Origin: Pelargonium nanum | Lineage: Eukaryota; Streptophyta; Magnoliopsida; Geraniales; Geraniaceae | NCBI GenBank assembly: GCA_036897485.1 | Contig: JAYMTF010001262.1 | Span: forward strand, 1 to 24,798 | Length of the DNA stretch: 24,798 bases | Direction: 5' to 3' | Shown: positions 1 to 10,400 of the stretch, piece after piece | How the letters are laid out: every line of letters begins with the position of its first letter | How positions within the stretch are numbered: position 1 is the stretch's first letter | Made by a program: the position numbers and the translations under genes | The notes under the pieces: model-generated | What the model was told of the DNA's origin: nothing | Database searches by the model: none | What the model saw: only the letters and a program-made list of their open reading frames with translations

Positions 1-64
1 TTGGGGGTGAGAAACACTGGCCTTTGTAGGCCTGCTGTCCCGTCGCTTATCAAAAAAAAAAAAA
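1..64 (+). mobile_element. 3' end of a SINE-like retroelement with poly(A) tail (cut by window edge)
   Basis: About 51 bases, followed by 13 A residues (52-64), match the reverse complement of 13992-14041 with only about four differences. The element runs left to right and ends in the A tail; its 5' part lies outside the window. The more complete inverted copy near 14 kb carries tRNA-like A- and B-box sequences, which is why I call the family a SINE. The 3' end of a short LINE is the alternative. Confidence 0.6.
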
Positions 65-2790
65 CCTATTTCTATATGGGTAATGTGTTTTGTAGCTCAA
101 TGCCTCAATCTGTATAATGACTATATCGTGTTCGAGTTGACTCATTTAAAATAATGGTAAAATTTTAGAATGATGGATACGAATTGACATTGACCTAGTG
201 TAAAATTAACTTATTAGAACTTAGTGGATATATCAGTTTGATTCTTACAAGCTTAAAATAATAATCAAACTCAAGAAATGTTGGTGTAATCGATTTGATT
301 GTATACAAAAAAATTCAAAGTGAATTAACTTATCAAACCAATTGTACCAACTAATTAATAGCTCGATTAACAAATCGATTCAAATTATGTTCTAATTTTA
401 AAAACATACAATTGTTTATAAGGTAAGAGACATAAGGGTATTTTTGTCTTTTCAAGTGGACGAATAAAAAATAGAAATAATAGGAGGGAGTGATGGGTTT
501 AGTGGGAGTGGGAGATATGATTTAATATTTTATTTTATTTATTGGAAAAGAAAAAAAATTATAAAAAAAAAGCAAAAAATGTCAAAGTGTGCACGTGTGT
601 CCATCAACTTCTCAATGGGTTTCGTGCGCACCTCGCGCACTGCGTAAGATAGGACCCACCCACAGAATTCGCCTACTTTTTTACCCGCCACCCACTTTAT
701 GCTAACTTGCACGGTTGCTCCACCTCTTTCTCTATCTCTTAACACTTTTTTTTATTAATTAATTATTAAAATGTGTTTAGGAATTGTTAATATACTTTAT
801 TAAGTTACAAATTTGATGATGATTATAAGGTTAATTTATTATAACTGTAATTTTACATAAGATTTGCATATAAATATATGATATGACTATGACGGATTGT
901 GATGTATTAGTCGTCGTTACCTGATAACGAAGTATATGTAAAATTATGTGTTATAAATTTAGTATGGACAATTTTGTTGTTAAAATACTACTATTATAGT
1001 CTAAAAAATACAATTCTTCACAGTTGAATCATTTTACAACATTGTACAAAATAGTGTTTTGCGACAAATATTTTCATAGCAGATGCTGAAGTGGAAGAAG
1101 ATCGGCTTACATGCATTTTGTGCATATGTTTTACATGCATATTATTTTTTGACGATAATGGATAAACTCGCATACATTTCATTTTTAAAAGAGACAATTC
1201 TAAACTAGCAAACGATAATTGATGCAAAATCTAGTGTGTATCTATATCATACTGGTATTTGTGTATACATTTATCAATACAAATATGTGCATATAGCATA
1301 GGGAACAAAAAGGTAAATAAAACAAATGTTAAAAATACAAAGAGGGAGAGAGGGAGATAATTTGGATTCGAATATGCATACATTTGAAATTTAATCCTAC
1401 TTAAAATCGATCTAATTCAATTCGACCAATTTTTGGATCAAATCAGATTGAATAGGAGTATAGGACAATTCCTTTTACACTAAGAAATTAAAATATTTTC
1501 TATATGAGCTCTTTTGATATCGAATTTATAATCTTAACATACAAATTCAATCCGAAATCTAAATTGCGACGTCAGGAAATGAATTTCTTTGTTTTTGTGA
1601 AATTGATGCCATAAAGGGCCTTTTCATGAACCCATAGGAAGATCTCTTTCTCACACTTTTTAGGTCTTTATACATGTTAACATTTGCAAGATTTCACAGT
1701 AGGATTCTTTAGAATTTTTACTTTTGATAGTTACTTTTTTTTTTAGGCTACATAGAGTTGAAAAAGCCTAATCATTCAACACCATATTTTTCTATTTTAG
1801 GACTTAAAAGAAAAGGTTACTTTTCTTCTCCCATTATACAATATTCATTTGTTTCTCATCTATCTTTTTTACTCTCATATTTCACTTCTCATAATCATAA
1901 AAGACCATTGGGAAATGTTATATGTTACCTAAATTATTTATATTGTTTCAAGTTTCAAATTAAGTTATTTTATTTTGAATACGTTAAATCAATACTAATG
2001 CTATCAAACTATAGTGATATTAATTATTATTTTAACTTTTTTTACGTGTGTCGACCACATGACATATAAGTGAGCCAGATTTATATATGAGACCAATTTT
2101 AATGTGAAATTGTATAATTCTAATTTCAGCGTCAATTTTTCATTTAATTATACAATTTTGTTTCAAAATATCTTATACTTAAATTTAGTTATGGTAAACG
2201 TCACGTGATTTCTACATCAACCCGAATTTGATCTCATCGTTGTTGCTAAAACGTATTTTTAAACAAAATTCAAGAATTTTAGATATTAAACTTAGAATAA
2301 TTTATTCAAAATGTTTTTTTACAGGAAATATAAATCAATTTAAAATAACATTGATGAACTCAAAAAGTAGTAGTTGAGAAATCATGGTTATTAAAAAAAA
2401 ATTATTTGTAGTTATCAATAAGTTTGAAATTGTAACATCTTACTCAATATTCTAAAACCTAATTAATTCAGTCATATTTAAATTACATCATCAAATTAAA
2501 ATACTAAATATCTTGTTGCCAAACTTGAGAATCTAAATAAAATTTAAGATTTCTTCTAGATTTGATTGATTGATAATTGTGTTGTGGCTGCTTTTCTACA
2601 ATTTCTTGATTGCTTCCTATGTGAGCATGTGAGGCTTTTGCATATCTTTTCTATAGATTCTTGCCTATCCTTTGCCACAAACCTAGTGCTGCTTTTGACA
2701 CCAATTAAGTCAAACTAGTTGACTTCAATAAATAATTATGTTAGCCTAGAATTGATAATTCTAAAATAAATATTGATAGTGAGTGATAGT
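65..2790. other. AT-rich intergenic DNA, no gene recognised
   Basis: The ORFs here are short, low-complexity and lack recognisable protein character, including a 103-codon one at 1758-2069. A less AT-rich island at about 590-740 contains pyrimidine-rich and CCACC-rich stretches, but I see no start, stop or splice structure to go with it. No tRNA or rRNA was recognised. Confidence 0.6.
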
Positions 2791-2799
2791 TGAGTAGGA

Positions 2800-3590
2800 T
2801 TGACAATTTGAGTCAGGCCCGTACCATAACACGACACAAACACGAGTTTTGATTGATTTGAGCACAACTTGACAATTTACTCGATTTGTTTAATGATCGA
2901 AAAGTGTATAGATTAAACTCATAACCCACGTAACCCGTATATTAATTCACTAATTTTAGAGTGAAAATACAATTTTCAAAATATAATAGCGTACAAATAA
3001 AATTGAATGTGTCAAATATATTAAGACGTGTTAGTTCAATTTCAACCTATTTATTTAAACATGTCGAACTAGATTGTGTAATTTCGCACCTGATTACGTA
3101 ACCATTTTAACTATATCATGTCATGCCAACAACTCATAAATGAGTAACGTTCGCACAGTAAAATTTAACCCGTTCACCAACCGAATCGGGTTTGAGTTAA
3201 CCCAGCCAGCCAAAAAAGTGAATACGGCACAAACATAATGTGTTTGGACTCACATTTCATTATCATATCGCATTTGTGTGAAATCTTCATAACACACAAG
3301 CACGATTAGTTAGTCATATTGTGACACACATGACATACACAATTAAAAGTATTTTTAAAAATAATCGTAATTAGTAATATCATGTTGAACGTGTTGGTTA
3401 TTGTAATGTCAAACATATTAGTTTTATCTTGTAAAATGTGTTAGGTAGTGTTCATGACAATCAGGTCGTGTCAAAATTACTGAACGTGTTGTTTCACAAT
3501 CCATTTAGCTAATGTGATATCGTGTCATAACAATTACAAAATGTATCGTGTTCGTGTTATAGATCGTGCAACAAACATCCAATCATCAGC
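2800..3590. repeat. Possible decayed non-autonomous DNA transposon
   Basis: The left part has a motif of the type ATAACACGACACAAACACGA (2827-2846). The right part has TCGTGTTCGTGTTATAGATCG (about 3545-3565), which is an imperfect inverted copy of it. Between them many short CGTGT/ACACG and AACCCG words recur, a composition typical of old hAT-like or related DNA elements in plants. I could not find a clean target duplication or exact ends, so the boundaries are approximate. The stretch could instead be a mosaic of several relics. Confidence 0.35.
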
Positions 3591-3808
3591 CCGACAGGCA
3601 CAAACAAATCTCTGGCCCAACACTAACACTTTTAAATAAATAAATAAAACTTAAACGAACGTTGCACAAGCCATGAACAATTCAACCAACACTATCATAA
3701 TGTTTCTTCTATGTTTATGCTTATTTTTCTCAAGATCCTGCAGAAAATGTTGCAAGAACTCAATTTTTCTTTTGCAGTTTAAGATACAAACCAAGTGCGT
3801 AGCAACGC

Positions 3809-6800
3809 TTATGCGGACAAGCTTCTCGAGGCAATCTCAAACACGTTCTCTGACAAACCATTCATCGACATGATCATCTCCAGTTGCGCCTATCATATAC
3901 ACCAACCCGTTATTCAACAGTTTTGAAACAATAGCAAGAAACGGGCGAAAAGGGGAATAAATCGGATACTGTTTAACAGTTGGTTTTACGGTTTTACCTT
4001 GGCGAGGCTTTGGCGGGTTGCATCATAGCGTTTCCATCTTGAGAAGGCCGACACCATCCGAGAAGCAACCTGTAATGAAGGAAGATACACGAATCAAATG
4101 TTTGTTTCAATTAAATCTAACTTCCTGACTCGGTAAGTTCAATTCTTGAACGGACCTGAGGGTTTATTTTGTCTAGTTGAACCACAACGTCTCCCAAGAA
4201 CTTGTAGCCGGATCCATCCTTGGCGTGGAAATTCACGGGAGAGCCACAGAATCCTCCGATGAGAGAGTACACCTATATTTCACCACAAGAGAACAGGTTC
4301 GATATAAAATGAAATAGAAATGTGGCGCAAGTTGACGTGCAGGTGAGCGTGCACAGAGGTCATTATGATCATTATGACATTACCTTGTTTGGATTACGCA
4401 TGTCAAAGGCCGGGTGGTCTAAGAGCTTCTTCACGTTCTCCACGTTACCAGGAATGTCCGACATGGCTTGAAGAGCAAACCATTTATTCACAACCTGAAC
4501 AAAAGATGAACAGTTAGATCAAAATCACAAAGAGAAAACTCTTCAGTAATTCCAAGATATAGCAAAAGAGGAAATGAACAGCAATGCATTTATGTAGCAT
4601 TTGGATTAGAATTTTTGTTCAAAAATAAGAAACAAGTATTGGAATGCGAATGATTTTTTTTTATTTTTTTTTTTGCTCATTTGAATTATTTTTTTTGTCA
4701 TGAAAATGGCTCTCTGGAAGATTCTCATTCCCATTCTAAAATATTAGGAAAATGAGAGAAAATAATGACATGTTTCCCGATGTAATGAATCATGGCTAGT
4801 GAATTGAAATAAATGACCAAAATGGAACGATGCCAAGGGGATAGGGTGGTAGATTGGTCAGCTACATGGGAAAACATCATTTTTTACATGTGCCAATCAG
4901 TGTCCAAATTTGTAATCCAAGCGCTACTTTAGTTCGACGGCAATACTCTTAACCAAACTCAACCACAATGCATTGGGGATCATATAAAAAATAAGGGCGG
5001 CCTTGTGCACAAGTCTCCCTCAACTGTGGGATCCATGGAGAATCGTTATGTGCACCGGTCATCCCCACTTTTGCATAAATGTTTTTTTTTTACTCGAAAT
5101 CAAGACCTCAAGGTCACAAGGCAGCAACAATCACCCTTTGCATTGGCTCAAATATACGAGGAATATATTTCCATCTATATGTTTGAAAAATTCCGCCCTC
5201 GGAAACCCCACCCCAAACACCCTACGATCCTATCAAATGAAAATCTGAATGATAGTAAGAGCTAAAGATTCGGAGGTTTACCAGGAAATCATTCTGCCAC
5301 TTGTCATAGAAGTCAGCCAAAACATCATCCCGGGTTTTTCCAGGGTTCTGAGCGATGGCAGCCAAAGCTGCAAATTGCTCGGTCATATTCTTTGCATTAT
5401 TATACTCTTGCAAGGCGAGCTTGGTACACTCTGGATCTTCAAGGGATGTGAGATATGCTATAAATAGTACAAAACACAGACAGTTATTAGTTAATTCAAC
5501 TTTTACGATATTGCACACTTATTGTTCTAAGCAGTAATACAGACCAAGTGCAATATTCTTCAGAGCCCGCCGTGCCATATTAGGATGGTCAAACACATAT
5601 TCTTCTGAGCTCCTATTATTTTCAACCTACAGAGAACAAAAATAACAAGCGAATTCCTAAATTAGGAGGGGAAAAACCGAAAAAGCATAAACATTAATTG
5701 TTGTATCATGAGTCGGATAAGTTGAGAATAGCATACCGTGCTGAGAAACTCTGCTTTCAGTTCCTGGGCGAGCTGCTTCCTGATAAAAGACCGCACCGCG
5801 TGAACTGCATCGGGATCTGCTACTGCCATCATGTCCATTATCTCACCTTCACCGGGAAGGGTTACTGCCTTTGCAATGAATTCCTGAAAAACGAAAAGCA
5901 AACGGCAATTAATGAAATCCAATGTAAAAACTTAAACCTGAAAGAGAAAATTCTTGACTTACCTTATCCAAGCTTGAGTCGCTTAGAATGCTCCTTAAAC
6001 CACCCACAAACTGTGGATTGAGAGCCAAAGGTTTGTTTTGTTGGAAATCGGCCACTAAACTTAGCATCAGCTTCCTTGCCAGAACCTGCCCGGCCTCCCA
6101 ACTAAACACCGAAACAACAACGTCAAAAAATATCCTTTTATCTCAACTAGAGTAAAAAAGAGCACTGCTTGGAGGACAAATACAAACCGGTTGAATTCAT
6201 CTGAATCGTGGGCGAGGAGGAAAAATAGATCGCTGTCGGTCAGATCAGATTCAAGACGAATAGGAGCACTAAAGCCCCTCAATAGAGAAGGAACTGGCCG
6301 CTCAGATATATCAGAGAACACGAATTCTTCTTCCCCCTACATCATATCAACACAAATAGTGAACATACTATGTTAGAAACTAAGAATAAGCGAACTACAA
6401 GTCATAATTTATCAGAAAATACTTATTGACCGTTTCTAAGTTTAATAATAAGCATCAAGAATCCATTCAACATAATTAGTTTTACCCAACCTTGGATGCC
6501 TATGACATGCCCACGTCAATATACAATTGCAAGCAAATGGAAACACCTCACCGAAACTAATGCAATAGCTATAAAAATAAGCCATATTCGAAAACCGACA
6601 GTATCTTTATACAATGTGAATATGGAACAAGTGTAGGTTTACTTTGATTTAGGAACTAACCTTTGTCACCCGGAGAACGGTGGTATATACAGGCTCATCA
6701 TTGCTTGCAAGAGATTGCAATGTTCCATCATGATACACAGAGGACAGTGCTATATCTTTGCCACTCGAGTCCAACAGACCTACTGCCACGGGAATGAACA

Positions 6801-7445
6801 TGGGCTCCTTAATGGGCTGCCCAGGAGTTGGAGGTACCTCTTGACTGTAAAAGCCCCCACCAAATATAAGTTTCCCGAATTCAGTGATTTAAGCAACCAA
6901 GAGAACGGAGAATGTGAACATTTGTACAACCAAATACTTGACATGCATACCTAAACTTCAAAGAAAACGTACGACTTTCAGCGTTGTAGCATGAAGTAAC
7001 TTTTACTGAAGGTGTCCCAGCCTGTGAGTACCTGTATTTTTTTGTTTTTACATGTAAGTCCCTTTGCGTCAAGACTATTGAATAGGAACTTGGAAGAAAG
7101 AAGACGGAAGCATACCATAGTAAGAAATTAGCAAAATCTGCACCATTTGCATCTCGCATGGCAGCGAAGAAATCTTCACAGGTTACAGCTTGCCCATCGT
7201 GTCTCTGAAAATATAGATCCATGCCCTGAAAAAGCAGAGTATATTGTTTCAACCGACTTCCCAAGTACGTAGCTTCAAGGTATTTTCAACATGTAAAGAT
7301 CAGGGTTGAGTCTTCGTGTCTTTGCAAATCTTACCTTTCTGAAACCTTGACTTCCCAGTAAGGTTTTGTACATCCTAACAACTTCAGCTCCCTGATTAAA
7401 GAGAAGCATAGGAAAACAGTAAATGGACAGACAGTACCTTTATGG

Positions 7446-7479
<34 letters not shown>

Positions 7480-10400
7480 TATCAAACCTTTTCATAAACC
7501 TGCAAAAAAAACCAAAGCAACCAAGAAGAAAAATTAATTACTGCATTAAGAGAAAGCAGAAACAAGAAGTGGAGACATAGGATACAAAAGATTTACCGTC
7601 ACTGCAAGTTGAAGTTGGTGAATATCCCAAATCAGAATCATGTCCCACATTAACGTACGTGAAAACCAAATAACCCAAAGTTAAATGCTAATGCCAATGT
7701 ACAAGGCAAGTAACAAATTTATGGGCATAAACTCTAAAATTTAAAAATGATATAAGCTTGCCTGTGTAGAAGTTGTCCATCTGTAAGAAGGAAATAAAAG
7801 GTGATAAAAAGTTAATGTTTGGAAATACGCATTGTTACGTGTTTACAAGATATAGATGTGTCAACGTTAAAAGACGGGAAAAGATCTCTCTGACCTTGAT
7901 ATAAGAATGTGGTCGTACAGGATGTGCCATTGGACCAGCATCCTGGAAAATTTATAATAACTATTAGCACCTGAACACAGGTTGTTATTTAATATCGTTC
8001 TAGATCATCAACTGATGATGTAAAAAAAATAGTGCTAATTACATAATAATTCACATGTTAAATGAAGTAAGACTTGAGACACCAATTTGAAATACAAAAT
8101 GAAAAGAAACCTGTGGGTACTGATAGTTCCTCAGTTTTGAAACATCAGCGATCCGCTTCACAGGGCGACTTCCCATGTCCGATGAAAATTCCTATATTTA
8201 TGAAGGTTCATTATTTACGAAAGCACAACAAAAGGGGATTTAACTGAAGGTAATGACCAGGTCAGTTAGGGAAAAGGGTGAACAAAGTTCATGCCTGATC
8301 TCGAAAGACGGTTAGACCTTCCTTAAGGCTGAGCTGGAACCAGTCACGACATGTCACTCTGCAAATGTTTTGGTTAATACTTAATTCGAGATCCAACATC
8401 CATTGAATGCACAAATAAAATGAAATGATATAAAAGAGTTAAGACACCACAGTGAACATATAAGCACAAAAATGACATATGAACTGTAGACTTAGCACAT
8501 TATTAAATAATACGGAAAGGTGGGATTGTGGAAGTGCATAAGATGAGCATGGTGATGAAAACAATTAAAACATAGAGCTCAGGCATGCAGATTGTATGTT
8601 TTATGAAAGAATAACGGGTTAAAATGATATATGAACCAACCTATTGCCAGTCCAATTGTGGAAATACTGCAAGATAAACAAAAAAAATTGATACCAAGTC
8701 AGATACAAGTCAAATTAATATGAAAAGAAACTACAGAAATCAGGAAACTCTCTCCTTTATGTCGGTAACATTAATAACCAACCTCGTGGCCGATAACCCC
8801 CAATATTGCAGCATAATCTGCATCAGAAGCAGTTTGTGGAGATGCCAAGACAAGTTTGGAGTTGAAAATCTGTATAGACGAAATCCACATATAAATTTAA
8901 AACAATAGAACAGGACATAACTATGACAATGAACCCAATATATTCGGCGCACATACATTCAGACTCTTGTTCTCCATGGCTCCCCTGATAATAATTGCAG
9001 AACAATCAATAATTAGTAATTGAGAAGAAGTGCATGAAAAATCTATTAGTAACAAGAAATGTAACAAAAGCATTACAACTGGGCAATCATATTTACAATA
9101 TGATCCACTAAAAAATGGCCACTTACATGTTAAAATCCGGAACAGCCACAATATTGAAGAGATCCAAATCATACTCAAGGCCAAAGACCTGTTTGCAAGA
9201 GCATATGATTATGGCTTCAAAATCAAGATCAGTAAAAATACTTTTGACATATAACAACTAGAGCTGGGAATTTGGGCACAGTGCAGATTGCGGGTTTCAA
9301 ATCGGATTTTTAGTAGAAAATGTGCGGGCTAGCCTGACCCAACCAAACCCGAAAATCAATCGGGTCTATTTTGTGTGGCCCGAACCTGCAAAAATGTGGG
9401 TTGGGTTTCGTGTGCCCATGGTTTGAGTCTAAATCGCCAGCTCTAATAACAACCATATTTCAAGATAAAAGTTAAAAGACTAACATCCTCATCCCATTTC
9501 ATAGCTGCCTTAAGAGAGTACATGGCATGTTCAGTCTTGGGCAGGTCCTCAGCTGGAGTCCAGATTCTGAGAGCAACTTCTCGACCAGAGCGGGTAATGA
9601 ATGTGTCGTCCCTGCTCTCCAACTTTCCAGCAACCAAGGCAAACAAGTAACAAGGTTTCACAAAAGGATCTTGCCAAAGGACATAGTGCCTTCCACCCTG
9701 CAATGGAGCAAATAATCAATGGTAAATAAATAACTCATAAATAAAAAAATTATATTTGCCTACATGATAATTGAGTAAACTGCACCTCAAGGTCTCCTTG
9801 CTCGATAAGATTTCCATTAGACAACAATACTGGGTATAGCGACTTATCAGCTTCAATGCGGCATGTGTATTTTGCCATTATATCAGGGCGATCCTGTTTG
9901 GCAACCAAATGCATTGTTACACCAATTGAATATCAATTTACAATATTGATTACTAATATCAATAACTCTCAGTTAAAAACCTGATAAAATGTAATTTTCC
10001 GGAAACCTTCTGCTTCACATTGTGTACAGAAATTGCCAGATGTCTTGTAAAGTCCCTGCAGTATAAGAAAAGTGGGTTTATGGTAAGGACGTTTATAGTG
10101 CATGTATAAAGCACCCAAACAACTTATAGAACGAGAGAAAGGTATGTTTCACCTCCAGTGATGTATTTTTCTGAGGCTGTATCTCAGTTTCAATTTCTAA
10201 GGTAAATCTGACACCCGGTGGAGAGGGGAGAGTCAGATGGCGCGAGCTCACTTGATAATCCTCCTTCTATATTGTGAGACCACACAACACACGGTTAGAA
10301 AATGATAAACTAAACTCAAATGAAAAAAAAAACACTACATTGTATCTTCCATAGTATTGAAAATGAAAGGAGAGCCTCCAAGTATTTATACTATTACACG

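Noticed and set aside
1758-2069. 103-codon plus-strand ORF in the left intergenic region
   Set aside because: Begins with TTG, and the translation is Tyr/Phe/Ser-rich as expected from AT-rich non-coding DNA. No promoter or family match.
2580-2690. Possible miRNA precursor: TTGTGGC ... GCCACAA flanking a TTGCCTATCC-type miR482-like word
   Set aside because: Only the outer seven bases pair. The rest of the arms are not complementary, so no proper hairpin forms.
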